64,000 bases of DNA from Nitrosomonas sp. Nm34 (GCF_900113925.1 NZ_FORD01000018.1:1-64000), one strand, 5' to 3'. Numbered from the stretch's first letter, positions 1-10,211 are shown. Numbers and translations are program-made. The notes: generated by a model not told the origin, from the sequence alone.

Positions 1-92
1 CGGTTTCCCCCTTGCGTTTCACTACGGTTGTCGTTACTAACTCCGGTTATCTCCTCTCAGATAACAAGTTTTAACCCATGCCGGGCACACTA

Positions 93-175
93 GGGTGCAA
101 TAAGTGTAACGCATTGCACCAGATGATGAAATAAGGCACATACGGCGCAATGTCCGATGGTTATTGCGCCTTACG
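93..175. repeat. Composite palindromic repeat (GGTGCAAT type)
   Basis: Two short inverted repeats lie in series. GGTGCAAT pairs with ATTGCACC (94-120), and GGCGCAAT (144-151) pairs with ATTGCGCC (163-170). The first half recurs almost unchanged at 49304-49331, including the following AGATG. It is a dispersed non-coding repeat; its function is unknown. Confidence 0.75.
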
Positions 176-190
176 CGGGTTTAATGACGT

Positions 191-293
191 AATTCCATTT
201 CCAAATCAAACATGACGTGAAGGCGACCGTAGGTACTATGAATAAAACGTCAAGGTTACGCCTACAAAGCCAGTTTTAATTTAGAAATGGAAT
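191..293. repeat. MITE-like palindromic element, copy 1
   Basis: The left end AATTCCATTTCCAAATCAAA and the right end TTTTAATTTAGAAATGGAAT are inverted copies of each other. Related elements with the same ends lie at 44205, 54245, 55384 and 57426, and a degenerate one at 49205. There is no coding capacity. This copy stands alone upstream of the GH99-like gene. Confidence 0.75.
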
Positions 294-858
294 AAAAATT
301 AATGCGTCTCAATGAGGCATAAGGACAAGAAATCTTTTAAGAAAGAAATCAAGCTTCACTTTTCTGCCAAAAAAAACCGGTAAAACTGTCATTCGGGGAT
401 TTCCCTCCATCTCAATAAAATTTTTAAGCTGTACAGGCGTATTAGCAAGCCTCTCGTATCAAAGGGCAAATACGCATAGAGGTCAAGTTGCCGGTCGCCA
501 CAGAGAATCCCATGACACCGATCCCTAGCCCATCAAACTGTACCCATGCTCACTTCCATACCTCTCCCCAAATATCCCATTATCCCATTTGAAGCTTTTT
601 AGGAGCTCAAACACCCAGGGATAGAAATTGTATGTCTTTGCATTATTGTCTACTTGCCGTCTATTCCTTAGCATCATCATAAAGCAGAGCTAGATCAATT
701 TGATTCGCGACCTCTGCTTAAACTCCAGCTGTCAATCAGCTTGGTAAAGAAAATTCATTTTCCTAGGCACATTCGCTGTCCCCTAGCATGGCTAGACCCA
801 CTAAAACTGAGCAACCAAGACGTATTGCCTAAATCATCCATTCCATGGAGGAACGCAA
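294..858. other. Non-coding region upstream of the GH99-like gene
   Basis: No convincing gene on either strand. It must hold the promoter of the gene starting at 859, but no clear -35/-10 pair was picked out. A GGAGG ribosome-binding site lies about 8 bases before that ATG. Confidence 0.5.
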
Positions 859-2448
859 ATGTATAAAGTCTTGCACCAACTCGCCTCAGCTCTTTTCTTC
901 CTCTTAATCTCGACAACCGTTGCCACACTTTACTCAAAGGATGTATCAGCCCGCTCTGCTCCGCCCGGACCGTATTTGAAACAGGAGACGCCCGCCACTC
1001 ACTTACAAAGCACATTCGATCATGATCAGCCGATCGTTGGCACCTATTACTTCTACTGGTACGATATCAATACTAAAATGCACATCCTGGATCCGGATGG
1101 GACGGATGCTCTCACCGATCACCCCACCGATTCCAGTGGAATGTCGTATCGTTCTTCCGCTTGGCATCTCCAGCAATTACGCGACGTTCTTGCCGCTGGA
1201 ATTGATTTCATGCTTCCAGTTTATTGGGGTTACCCAGGGTCCGGGTCGCATTGGAGTTTGGAAGGACTGCCAGCCTTAGTGGACGCTGCTCAAAAACTTG
1301 AGAAAGAAGGGATTCGCTCTCCCCGCATTGGAATGTTTTACGATACAACCACTTTGCGAGACAACAGCAAAAAATATCATGTTGATCTTAGCAAACCAGA
1401 AGGCAAGGAATGGTTTTATCTTACTGTGCGCGACTTCTATTCGATGATACCCAGCAATCTGCGCGCTTCGGTCAATGGCAAACCGATTGTATGGCTCTAT
1501 TCAGCTGCATTCGCAAAGAACCAGGATGCGACTGCATTCGATTATCTCAGGACGGAATTCGCCAGAGACTTTGGCATCGAACCTTTCATCGTCAAAGAAG
1601 CTTCATGGCAGGGCCGTGCGGATCTGGACTATAGCTGGGGCGCTGCGCTGGAACCCCAGATAAAAGGCGTCGCGGCTGTTGGACCAGGATTCGACAATTC
1701 AACTGTCCCGGGTGTCAAACACCACCTCCGTCAACGGGAAGGGGGAAATTTTTACCGAAGCGCCTGGAATATAGCGCTCTCTCTCGATCCCGTAACGAGA
1801 CCAAGAATCGCCGTTGTTGAAACATGGAACGAGTTCCACGAAGGTACTGATATCGCACCATCAAGAGAATATGGACGCCTGTATGTTGATCTCACCCGAA
1901 AGTACGCCAATCTCTGGCACTCCGGTATACAAACTAAGCGCGAAGGCCCATACGCAGATGATCAGGAAGTCTCCATTATTCTCGAACAACCCCCAGTCAG
2001 CCACGGTTTAACGCTGGGATCAAATCCTGACGGAAAAACAACCCTTGATTTAACAGCTGGCATACCTGCCATGCGGGCTGAGTGGTCGAATCACGCTGTC
2101 AATTATTTCTATTTCAACGTTGACAATTCCTTCTTCTTTCGGGATAAAGTACCACTTGAACTGGAATTCGAATACCTGGACATAGGAAACGGAAATATCA
2201 TTGTTGAATACGATAGCACCATGACAGTACTTCCAAATGATAATGCATTTAAATCAGTCATAAACGCTCACTTGACCAATATGGTAGCGTGGAAAACAGC
2301 TAAAATTCGGCTTTCTGATGCCTATTTTGGAGGACGGGTCAACGGTCAAGATTTTCGTATTTCGGCACCGGATGCCGGTCTAACCATCCGAAAAGTCATA
2401 CTACGCAAACTTCAGGATGCTAGCCCGCCCCTTCTGGTAATGCCTTAA
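859..2448 (+). CDS. Secreted GH99/GH71-like glycoside hydrolase (DUF5010-like)
   Basis: Probable secreted hydrolase acting on a polysaccharide. Residues 1-31 form a signal peptide with a hydrophobic core (FFLLISTTVA). Residues about 55-360 resemble the TIM-barrel of the GH99/GH71-like and DUF5010 families. YYFYWYD (63-69) starts the first strand and WNEFHEGTDI (from W323) carries the conserved acidic residues near the active site. Residues about 375-525 look like a C-terminal beta-rich domain. The start is supported by GGAGG just upstream. GH99 enzymes cut alpha-mannosides, which would fit the mannose pathway of this locus, but the true substrate cannot be read from the sequence. The gene is monocistronic and faces away from the rest of the locus. 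Confidence 0.72.
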   Translation: MYKVLHQLASALFFLLISTTVATLYSKDVSARSAPPGPYLKQETPATHLQSTFDHDQPIVGTYYFYWYDINTKMHILDPDGTDALTDHPTDSSGMSYRSSAWHLQQLRDVLAAGIDFMLPVYWGYPGSGSHWSLEGLPALVDAAQKLEKEGIRSPRIGMFYDTTTLRDNSKKYHVDLSKPEGKEWFYLTVRDFYSMIPSNLRASVNGKPIVWLYSAAFAKNQDATAFDYLRTEFARDFGIEPFIVKEASWQGRADLDYSWGAALEPQIKGVAAVGPGFDNSTVPGVKHHLRQREGGNFYRSAWNIALSLDPVTRPRIAVVETWNEFHEGTDIAPSREYGRLYVDLTRKYANLWHSGIQTKREGPYADDQEVSIILEQPPVSHGLTLGSNPDGKTTLDLTAGIPAMRAEWSNHAVNYFYFNVDNSFFFRDKVPLELEFEYLDIGNGNIIVEYDSTMTVLPNDNAFKSVINAHLTNMVAWKTAKIRLSDAYFGGRVNGQDFRISAPDAGLTIRKVILRKLQDASPPLLVMP

Positions 2449-3204
2449 TGAGTTATGATGCCCTACTGGCATTCAACCAATTGATCGACCACCAATTGAA
2501 GTTGACATAACATAATACCCTGGTTAATACACTGATTAAAGCATGTCCGCGAACCGTAGAACCGTAGCAGGATCATATTGCGCCCTTTTGAAAAGTAAGC
2601 ATTTACTGGACGACGCATTTTTTAAGTATGTTTATCCAAGCTCGGTTTTGCGGCTAGTCTCAAAATTTATTTACATTGCTTAATATTGTTCAGAAGTCTA
2701 ACCGATTAAAAACAGGAAAAACTGCATTTCACTATATGTATTCACCAATAACGACAGTTGGAACAACTCTCAACCAGATCAATCAGGAATATTGTTTCAC
2801 CGCACATGACTCTGGCTTGCAAACCGAAGTACACTACACTACGTTAAGAGTTAATGTCATAAACTGGAATGATATGTTTATTTCTCGCTTTGCTCAATAA
2901 GATTAAAGCCAGCAAATATATACCTTATTAGGTTGCGGTTTATTCGGTTAAGTTTATAACATATGGCGAATGGCACAGGCTTATCCGCACTAACTCACTG
3001 CTTGAAATCCATAAACAAATCAGCCAGCCACTAGAGATTTGTTCCAGTAAAACAAAACATTTACCTGTCTAAGGTGAGCGTAGCCGAACCGCTAAGCAAT
3101 AATATCAGCCTTCGACACACTCAAGTTGAACGGTATTTCTGTCATAGTTGAGAAAATCTACGAATTAACTAATGTGCAATCTGTTTATCAGCGAAACTTC
3201 ATCT
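2449..3204. other. Intergenic region with a dispersed repeat
   Basis: No supported gene. A 74-codon frame at 2676-2900 has no recognisable features or ribosome-binding site. The stretch 3071-3133 belongs to a dispersed repeat family (separate entry). A terminator for the upstream gene was not evident. Confidence 0.5.
3071..3133. repeat. Dispersed repeat of the TCGACAGGCTCA type, copy 1
   Basis: Contains GCCGAACCGCTAAGCAA followed by CCTTCGACACACTCAAG and GAACGG. This is a degenerate form of a repeat common in proteobacterial intergenic DNA. Copies lie at 5333-5453 and 49556-49627. Confidence 0.6.
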
Positions 3205-3879
3205 TTACTTTTTTTCAGAAATATTAATAGCAAAATAGCAAAATTCAGTTCCTGGGTTATCTTCGCTGTCAGGCAAAATACCTACAAAATCTCCACGACC
3301 ATCTTTCATGACTGGCACATCATACTCCATGGTATGAATTGACCATTCTGACCCTGCGATAAATTTGCGCCAACCGGAATTACCAACTTCGTTAGTTGAA
3401 TAAGCCACAGCAAAGTGTGATCGATCACTACCAGAAGCACGGGCAATAACATGTACAGTGACATGATGGCCACTTGCTGCAGCTTCAACTTGATCAGGAA
3501 GACGAACGCTGTAACCATTCGTAGGTCCACTGGAAAGAGCTTTAGGATTACCTTTAGCGAGAGTAATATAACCATCCTCACCATTCTTGCCACCGTAGCT
3601 TGAACAAACCATTCCTGCAGGGATAGTTGTTGCACCGCCTGTTTCAAAAACGTAAATATAAGCGGCATCCTGAGCAATTTCAGTACGTAACTGCTCTATC
3701 AGACTAAATGATTTCGCTGGTATTTCTGTTACTTCAGAAGAAGTAGTCTTAGGAGAATGAATAGCTATAGAAGAAGCTGGAGAATTGATTTTTGAAGAAG
3801 AATGTTCCGAAGGAACCTTTTCTCCACCGAATACCTCCTGTATCTTCTCAAAAAATATTTGTAAAATTCCTTTTGTCAT
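3205..3879 (-). CDS. Stand-alone paralogue of the N-terminal domain of the WcbI-like protein
   Basis: Unknown function. Nearly the whole 224-residue protein matches the first ~220 residues of the WcbI-like protein at 8587-10164. It has the same start pattern (M-x-KGILQI then KIQE-x-FG), a Ser-rich linker (about 22-55) and a beta-rich region (about 60-222). Shared motifs are RTEIAQ, RLPDQ-EAAASGHH, IARASGSD, STNEVGNSGW and EGRGDF/DGRGDF-GILPDSE. The beta-strand-rich body with conserved Trp and Asp could be a carbohydrate-binding or jelly-roll module, but this is a guess. There is no signal peptide. The gene follows cysC on the same strand with 188 bases between them. Confidence 0.7.
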   Translation of the reverse strand: MTKGILQIFFEKIQEVFGGEKVPSEHSSSKINSPASSIAIHSPKTTSSEVTEIPAKSFSLIEQLRTEIAQDAAYIYVFETGGATTIPAGMVCSSYGGKNGEDGYITLAKGNPKALSSGPTNGYSVRLPDQVEAAASGHHVTVHVIARASGSDRSHFAVAYSTNEVGNSGWRKFIAGSEWSIHTMEYDVPVMKDGRGDFVGILPDSEDNPGTEFCYFAINISEKK

Positions 3880-4067
3880 CGTTTGAGCCTCTCTTTATAA
3901 AATCAGAATGGAATTTTATACAAATTCCTATTTCATGCCACCACACTAATTTCTTTAGGATAATACATCTAAATGAAATTCGTTAATATATAATCAAAAC
4001 TAAAACATTTCCTTTCATGAACACGCCTGCTTTTTAAATAAAAGCTGGATCTTTAAATACAGCAATG

Positions 4068-4715
4068 TTAAGAGACATGACGCTTGCTGTCACATTGACT
4101 CTCATTTTTACCCTGACTTATTATCCCTCTGAAGCGCAACAGTGTAAGAACTTGTGACACACAATCTTCCAAAGGCAAGCTATCTGTTGCAACCACCAAT
4201 TCTGGACTTAGAGGCGGCTCATAAGGAGAAGATATACCTGTGAAATCCTTCACCTCACCAGCACGGGCACGACGGTAAAGCCCTTTCACATCGCGCTGCT
4301 CACAAAGCTCCAGCGGGGCTTGGCAATAGATTTCAATAAAGTCACCATGTGAAAACAAATTGCGTGCCCGTTCCCGGTCGCTGCGGAAAGGGGAAATGAA
4401 GGCTGTCATTGCAATCACCCCTGCTTCAGTGAGAAGTTTAGCCGTTTCAGCAATACGACGAATATTTTCTGTACGATCTTCAGCTGAAAAACCAAGGTCC
4501 GCACAGAGGCCATGACGAACATTATCACCGTCCAGTACGAAAGTACGACACCCTTGACGATGCAGTTCCTCCTCTACAGCATGGGCTAAAGTGGATTTAC
4601 CTGCACCGGAAAGTCCCGTGAACCATAACACTACCGAACGGTGACCATTCTGTTGTTCACGACGGTTACGAGTGACAGTAGCATGATGCCAGATTGTGTT
4701 AGTGCTTTTTTTCAT
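4068..4715 (-). CDS. cysC: Adenylylsulfate (APS) kinase
   Basis: Phosphorylates adenylylsulfate at the 3' position to give PAPS, the sulfuryl donor for sulfotransferases. The P-loop GLSGAGKST lies at residues 34-42, DGDNVRHGL follows, and the family motifs [16 protein letters not shown] and [10 protein letters not shown] are intact. At 215 residues it is full length; it is the free kinase, not a CysN-CysC fusion. No CysH-type reductase or ATP sulfurylase lies nearby. The genomic partners are the sulfotransferase at 28531-29412 and the sulfotransferase-like fusion near 44 kb. This suggests that its job here is to feed glycan sulfation rather than cysteine synthesis. Confidence 0.95.
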   Translation of the reverse strand: MKKSTNTIWHHATVTRNRREQQNGHRSVVLWFTGLSGAGKSTLAHAVEEELHRQGCRTFVLDGDNVRHGLCADLGFSAEDRTENIRRIAETAKLLTEAGVIAMTAFISPFRSDRERARNLFSHGDFIEIYCQAPLELCEQRDVKGLYRRARAGEVKDFTGISSPYEPPLSPELVVATDSLPLEDCVSQVLTLLRFRGIISQGKNESQCDSKRHVS

Positions 4716-5531
4716 ACAAATAATTGAGTGGAGTAATTAGCACTTCAAGTAAAAGCTAACGATAAGGATGAGCATATGTTCTTTTCATACAAACACAAAG
4801 CAGCCATCAACTCAAGTCTCAGCAAGTAATTGATTGCAATGAAATATACAAGTTGTCAAATGTGAATATTACTAAAGTAAAATTTTATTGATTTGTTACT
4901 ATTCAAATATTTCTTCGTAACTTTGATACACCATTGTTCTGCCAAGTTAACATATATTTTCTATACTTCCGCCATTCAAAATTTAATTTATAAAAGAGTT
5001 TTTTATTACTTATTATTTATGGTACTTTTATTATTCTAGTGTAAATGCTTCTAAAATAGAATTAGCTACAGTCTAATAAACGACATTCTCCACCGAAACA
5101 TTAGAACAAATTTACATTGCCATTTCCTTTAGCATAAGTCGGTAGATTTTGAGCATTCTGCTAACAGCATATTACACATCAAAATGACAAGAACTTTCTG
5201 TTACACTCTGTTAAGTAAGAAAGCATAAGAAGTTAAATCATAATCCGAAAGATTCTAATATACTAGAGACATATGCTGAAATTAATATAGAGATTAGTTT
5301 ATTGAATCGCTCCAATAGAGTCATTACAGCCCAGCCTGCACTGAGCAGTCGGTTTGCCGAACCGTTAGCAATGAGCTTGTCGAATCGTTCGCGGTGAACC
5401 TGTCAAACCACTAAGCAGCTGACATCTGCCTTCAATACGCTCAGGACGAACGATAATTTTATAATTGTTATGCTAATACGATTATCTAGCAGCATGATCT
5501 TTACCACTTTAAACACTACACAAAATTTGTA
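4716..5531. other. AT-rich divergent intergenic region
   Basis: About 800 bases between divergently transcribed cysC and the glycosyltransferase at 5532. It is strikingly AT-rich with no supported gene. Both promoters should lie here. The last part (5333-5453) is a dispersed repeat. Confidence 0.55.
5333..5453. repeat. Dispersed repeat of the TCGACAGGCTCA type, copy 2
   Basis: Contains TTTGCCGAACCGTTAGCAA, GAGCTTGTCGAATCG, GTGAACCTGTCAAACCA and CTTCAATACGCTCAGGACGA. It is a longer, tandem-like version of the repeat at 3071-3133 and 49556-49627. It ends about 80 bases before the glycosyltransferase start. Confidence 0.65.
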
Positions 5532-7445
5532 ATGACAAAGGCTTACCGAGCTCAGACCACAAAGAAAAGAATTAAGCCAAATCAACTTGATGTAGAACAA
5601 GCTCCAGCTACTTCTCTGGCAGCTTTGTTCGCCACCTTACCACAACAAACTAGTGCAGAACATTTTTATGCACAGCCTATTCTTGGCCTGGATGTCCCTG
5701 GCATCAGTCCTTTTTATGGTTTGCATCTGGCGATCTGGCAGATCCGGGATAAAGATCTGCAGCAGATGTGCCCGCTCACCACAATTGACGGTCGCCATCG
5801 CTTTCTTGCCTGGTGTGTCGTGCATGGCCGCAAAGAATATGTTGCATTGCGTGAACTCATCCCATTCTGGCAAACATTGTCTTTACCTGCAGAGCTACCC
5901 GTTACCGAATGGTCTGGGGGGATCTCGCGCTTTATGCAATTGGTTATCATGGAACGCAAAGATCTCGACATCAATTCAAGTCTAGCTACCAGTGAAGATC
6001 AATTAGCAGTACTCGGCTGGTTCTGGTGCGCTGGGGGATGGCGTGAACTCGATCTCGCAATAGTTGAAATTCCTGCATGGCAAAAGCACTTTTTAATTGA
6101 TCATGATGAAATCGACAAAACTTGTTTTGCTCATCTCTTATATCAATACCGCGCCGATCTGCGAGCTGCTTTTGATCTTACCACTACACGGGGTTGCGGC
6201 GGGTTCCGTCACTGGCTGGAGCATTATGCGCCGCAGGAAACTGCCCTACCCTTGCTCACTCAAGTAAAACCGCAAACCTGGTCGCATATCAGCAACAAAT
6301 CTTCAACCACACATCAAGATTTTGGTATCAACCTGATAGGCTACGCCTTTGGTGAGCTTGGTATCGGTGAAGATGTCCGCATGGCAGCACATGCATTTCA
6401 AGCTGCCAATATTCCCTTTACCGTCATTGACTTCCCTCCTGGCAGTAATATTCATCAACAGGATCGAAGCATCGAGCAATGGGTTTCGAGCGAACCACGC
6501 TATTCTATTAATCTTGTTTGCCTGACAGCTCTGGAGCAGTTGCGCCTTTATATTACCCGCGGCGCGCATCTATTTCGTAGCCGCTACACTATCGGCTATT
6601 GGCCGTGGGAACTGCAGAACTGGCCGACTAATTGGAACCACTGCTTTAACCTTGTGGACGAGGTCTGGGCTGCTAGCCAGCATATTCAGCAAGCAGCACA
6701 ACGCGCCAGTAGTGTGCCAGTACTATATATGCCAACGGCAGTAAAGCTCCCGGATATCGATCTCACGGCACCCACTCAACGCCGCCGTTTCGGTCTGCCG
6801 GAAAATAAAACATTGTTTGTATTCTCATTCGATGGCAATTCCTTCATTGAGCGTAAAAATCCTTTAGCCATTATTAACGCATTTCATCAAGCATTCCCTT
6901 TGATCGAAGATGCGGTCGGTCTTGTCGTCAAATGTATGCGCCCCGATATTCATAACCCAGCTTGGCAAACTATCCTTACTGCTGCAAAAGCTGATAACAG
7001 GTTGGTTATTCTTGATGCCCGACTCAGCAAAACTGAAGTGCTGGAGCTATATAGATCATGTGATTGCTTTATTTCGCTGCATCGCGCTGAAGGATTTGGC
7101 CGTGGTATTGCCGAAGCGTTGCTACTGGGTCTGGAAGTCATCGCCAGTAATTACGGCGGCAATACCGATTTCTGCCGTACTGCAGGTGCAAGATTAATTC
7201 CTTGCCACCTCAAAGCTACGAATTCAAATGATTATGTTGAGGGACAAGATAATTTCTGGGCAGAACCGGATATATCTGCCGCAGCCGAAGCCATGCGTGA
7301 AGTATTCCGAGTGCGACAACGTCATACCAAGGGAAACATCTCGATTGAGCGGCAACAACAGATGAAAGATTTATTTTCTCCGGAAATTATCGGTGATCGC
7401 TATCTCGAACGTCTCACTGTTCTGAAAAATCATATAAAAAATTAA
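5532..7445 (+). CDS. Large GT4-type glycosyltransferase
   Basis: Probably transfers a sugar from a nucleotide-sugar donor to the growing surface glycan in the cytoplasm. Residues about 255-630 form a GT-B fold. NLIGYAFGELGIGEDVR opens the acceptor domain and YWPWELQNWP is typical of this subgroup. The donor site is in the C-terminal half, with FVFSFDGNSFIERKNPLAII and the E-x7-E stretch in RAEGFGRGIAEALLLG. Residues 1-250 form an extra domain rich in Trp, with two similar segments (HRFLAWCVVHGRKE and LAVLGWFWCAGGWRE), seen in some large bacterial glycosyltransferases; its role is unknown. No strong ribosome-binding site precedes the ATG. It converges with the GSCFA gene. Confidence 0.85.
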   Translation: MTKAYRAQTTKKRIKPNQLDVEQAPATSLAALFATLPQQTSAEHFYAQPILGLDVPGISPFYGLHLAIWQIRDKDLQQMCPLTTIDGRHRFLAWCVVHGRKEYVALRELIPFWQTLSLPAELPVTEWSGGISRFMQLVIMERKDLDINSSLATSEDQLAVLGWFWCAGGWRELDLAIVEIPAWQKHFLIDHDEIDKTCFAHLLYQYRADLRAAFDLTTTRGCGGFRHWLEHYAPQETALPLLTQVKPQTWSHISNKSSTTHQDFGINLIGYAFGELGIGEDVRMAAHAFQAANIPFTVIDFPPGSNIHQQDRSIEQWVSSEPRYSINLVCLTALEQLRLYITRGAHLFRSRYTIGYWPWELQNWPTNWNHCFNLVDEVWAASQHIQQAAQRASSVPVLYMPTAVKLPDIDLTAPTQRRRFGLPENKTLFVFSFDGNSFIERKNPLAIINAFHQAFPLIEDAVGLVVKCMRPDIHNPAWQTILTAAKADNRLVILDARLSKTEVLELYRSCDCFISLHRAEGFGRGIAEALLLGLEVIASNYGGNTDFCRTAGARLIPCHLKATNSNDYVEGQDNFWAEPDISAAAEAMREVFRVRQRHTKGNISIERQQQMKDLFSPEIIGDRYLERLTVLKNHIKN

Positions 7446-7455
7446 CTTTAGGACG

Positions 7456-7470
7456 CTCTAAAAATTAGAG
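7456..7470. terminator. Weak candidate hairpin between convergent genes
   Basis: CTCTAA-AAA-TTAGAG forms a 6-bp A/T-rich stem just after the glycosyltransferase stop, in the 74-base gap between two convergent genes. It is weak and has only a short T run after it. Confidence 0.25.
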
Positions 7471-7519
7471 TTCTAAACAACACAAGATTTGAAGTGCAAA
7501 ACTATATTAATATATGTAC

Positions 7520-8590
7520 TTAAAAGCCTGCTCCTCGCAAAGCTCTCTCAATCACCTCCTCATCACACACAACGTCTGCCTCACTCTGCAGTGAAGCCAA
7601 CAGTGGCACGGAAGTTTGTTCGGTTGCAAAATGGTTGCTTTGATCGGGGAAAAAATGTTTACTAAACATCCTCATCACATGCTTAACTCCGATTTCAGTC
7701 ACTTGCCTCAAATCATCAGCATAATACCTGCCACCTGCAGCTGGTGAGGTTATAATTTCGTATGAAGGAAAGTAAATCACATTTTTATAGCTTCGTTCAG
7801 CCACATCAGCCGCAACCCTAAGCGCGGCCTTACTGTAAGTAGTGGATACCCACACATGCCGATTCTCGTACGTCGCGATCAGAGGTACGGGTGAAACCGT
7901 CAGCAGAATCTGCACATCAGGATTCACGCTTCGAATTTTTTCAATAAGCAGACAAAGATCCGCCTGAACTTCGTCACAAGTGAAATTAACAAACTCATGC
8001 TTGGAAGAATCAAATTCTCCTCCAGCCACACCAGGAGCTGTAGGATAAATTGCTCCATCCAGTCTGGAACGCCAGGCTTCTGTCAAACCCAGCGTAAAAA
8101 TGAACCAATCAGCCTTCTTAAAAACATCCCGTACACAATTCAGATGATTGGCGACATCTCGCTTTACCTCATCTATTGAACCATAACCATCTGGCTCGAT
8201 TTGAGGCCGGAAAGCATCAACAAATCGCCCGTTTCTTTTCCATATCCCATCAATAGGTGAGAATTCTTCAAATGCCCGCTCAAATAATTGAACAGCCTGC
8301 CGTACCGTGTACACATTCCCGTATCGGGCAGAAAATACACCATAATTTTTCTGAGTAGCCTCCTGCTCACTCATACCTACTGGCGCTGACTCTGGCACAT
8401 AATAATTCAAACCGGACGCCCTGATATGCTTAGCCAGGTGCTGGGCAAAACAACTTCCCATGGTAGCGACTTTGTGTGACGGTAATATGCTGGCGTTTCT
8501 TGTCGCTGGATCTATTTGTCCGGGAGGAGGTGTTGTCATACTGCGCGACCAAAAGCAATAATCATCCAATCCTTTGTAAGGGTTAGTCAT
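7520..8590 (-). CDS. GSCFA-domain protein
   Basis: Member of the GSCFA family, related to SGNH/GDSL hydrolases. Such proteins are often found in polysaccharide loci and are thought to act as esterases or acyltransferases on glycans; the reaction is not established. The family motif MGSCFAQH lies at residues 44-51, with TLGLTEAW near 166-173 and a conserved LTVSPVPL block near 239. The 356-residue length is normal for the family. Its ATG overlaps the stop of the WcbI-like gene by 4 bases, so translation is coupled and the two proteins likely act on the same sugar. There is no signal peptide. Confidence 0.87.
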   Translation of the reverse strand: MTNPYKGLDDYCFWSRSMTTPPPGQIDPATRNASILPSHKVATMGSCFAQHLAKHIRASGLNYYVPESAPVGMSEQEATQKNYGVFSARYGNVYTVRQAVQLFERAFEEFSPIDGIWKRNGRFVDAFRPQIEPDGYGSIDEVKRDVANHLNCVRDVFKKADWFIFTLGLTEAWRSRLDGAIYPTAPGVAGGEFDSSKHEFVNFTCDEVQADLCLLIEKIRSVNPDVQILLTVSPVPLIATYENRHVWVSTTYSKAALRVAADVAERSYKNVIYFPSYEIITSPAAGGRYYADDLRQVTEIGVKHVMRMFSKHFFPDQSNHFATEQTSVPLLASLQSEADVVCDEEVIERALRGAGF

Positions 8591-10164
8591 TTTTTAACTC
8601 CTGCAATTGGCCCGAGAACGTGGTCATATACGGATTCATCCCGTCCACGGAATTTGATATCATAGCTCTCAACCCTTTGGCTTTGAAAATTATTAAAGCT
8701 GTATTCAATATAATTATTTACTCCACTTATTATTATATTTCCATAAAATTTCCAGTCATAAGAACCGCCGGGTAAAGCATAAAAATCTGCAATCTCTGGA
8801 TAAACGGGCCAGACAATATCAGTTAATCCATCTCTAATATTAATATCTTTTTCCAGAATTGACTGATTAATACCAGCTTGCATAGCAATCATTTTTGCCA
8901 GTCTTACTAAAACATATACTTTTGGATGGTTGATCGAATACATAAACAATCCCTGTCGGATAATGAAGGGTAGAAATAAATTTGCATCCAAATTACAGCT
9001 CTTAAATAATTGCAAAAGATAATCAACGCTTGATTTCCACTTAGAGAAATAACCTAACTTATAATAAACCTCTGATGTAAAAAGTGCAGCAATATCAACA
9101 ATTTCCAGGTTATTTTTATAACCCCAGACACATATTGCTGAATGATAATCATGCGGAGTTCTAATTACTTCATTTGTCGATATTTTATTGGCATAAATTA
9201 AATCAGGATGAAAAGCTGGAAAATGCAAAGAAGGGATTTTGTAGATCGCTAACTTTGGATTAGTTGTTAAACACTTCTGAGCTATATCAAATCGATCCGA
9301 CGAAATCCAGATATCTGCTTCAGATAAATGCTCAAGTAACTGATCATTGGTGAAGTTTGGGTGAGGCACAGCCAAGACCTTGTCTTTCCAAAATATTTCT
9401 TGTAAAGCAGCCGTTATTCCACCGGTCTGGCAGTTACTACTGACAATAATCGTTCTTCTCACGATATTCTTTTGTTGAAGAACATTTTGAATTTCAATCC
9501 TCTTTGTTATAGTAATAGAAAAATAGCAAAAATCAGTTCCCGGGTTCCTCTCACTGTCGGGCAGAATACCGATAAAATCTCCCCGACCTTCTTTCATGAC
9601 GTTAACATCATATTCCATGGTGTAAACTGACCATTCCGATTCCGCGTTAAACCAGTGCCAACCGGAATTGCCAACCTCATTTGTCGAGTAAGCTATAGCA
9701 AAGCGTGATTGATCGCTACCCGAGGCACGGGCAATAATATGCACAATGACATGATGACCGCTTGCCGCAGCTTCGATTTGATCAGGAAGTCGCATACTGT
9801 AACCACCTGTAATTCCATCGGAAAGAGCTTTAGGATCACCTTTAGCAAGTGTTACATATTCAACATCATCATCCGTGTCAATATGATTTGAACAAATCAT
9901 TCCTCTTGGGATGGTTGCATTGCCTGTTTCAAAAGTGAAAAGAAAAGCAGCTCCCTGAGCAATTTCAGTACGTAACTGATTTACTCGACTCACTGATGTT
10001 GTTGGCAATACCACTTCTAATGATAAAAGTTCAGTATTAGCAGCTACAGAAGAAGAAATAGCCTGAGTAGTACTTTTTGAAGAGTCATCTTCTGAGGAAG
10101 TTCTTTGCCTACCAAACGCTTCCTGTATTTTTCTTAGAGATATTTGTAAAATTCCTTTTTTCAT
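8587..10164 (-). CDS. WcbI-like polysaccharide biosynthesis protein with paralogous N-terminal domain
   Basis: Two-domain protein of 525 residues. Residues about 1-225 match the stand-alone protein at 3205-3879. Residues about 235-510 match the WcbI family of capsule enzymes. Those proteins bind coenzyme A and are presumed to acylate or deacylate capsule sugars. The WcbI motif SNCQ lies at 243-246, followed by TGGITAAL. A downstream LPFIIRQGLF block and a conserved WPVYPEIADFY stretch complete the fold. It is co-transcribed with the GSCFA gene (4-base overlap). The insertion sequence that starts about 27 bases upstream of its ATG (10192) separates it from its original promoter region at 12424-12737. 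Confidence 0.8.
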   Translation of the reverse strand: MKKGILQISLRKIQEAFGRQRTSSEDDSSKSTTQAISSSVAANTELLSLEVVLPTTSVSRVNQLRTEIAQGAAFLFTFETGNATIPRGMICSNHIDTDDDVEYVTLAKGDPKALSDGITGGYSMRLPDQIEAAASGHHVIVHIIARASGSDQSRFAIAYSTNEVGNSGWHWFNAESEWSVYTMEYDVNVMKEGRGDFIGILPDSERNPGTDFCYFSITITKRIEIQNVLQQKNIVRRTIIVSSNCQTGGITAALQEIFWKDKVLAVPHPNFTNDQLLEHLSEADIWISSDRFDIAQKCLTTNPKLAIYKIPSLHFPAFHPDLIYANKISTNEVIRTPHDYHSAICVWGYKNNLEIVDIAALFTSEVYYKLGYFSKWKSSVDYLLQLFKSCNLDANLFLPFIIRQGLFMYSINHPKVYVLVRLAKMIAMQAGINQSILEKDINIRDGLTDIVWPVYPEIADFYALPGGSYDWKFYGNIIISGVNNYIEYSFNNFQSQRVESYDIKFRGRDESVYDHVLGPIAGVKK

Positions 10165-10211
10165 TATTTTGAATTTCTATTTATAGAAATAAGAAGCTGT
10201 CTGGCAAAACA

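Noticed and set aside
2676-2900. 74-codon frame on the plus strand
   Set aside because: No ribosome-binding site, no recognisable composition or motif, and surrounded by non-coding AT-rich DNA.
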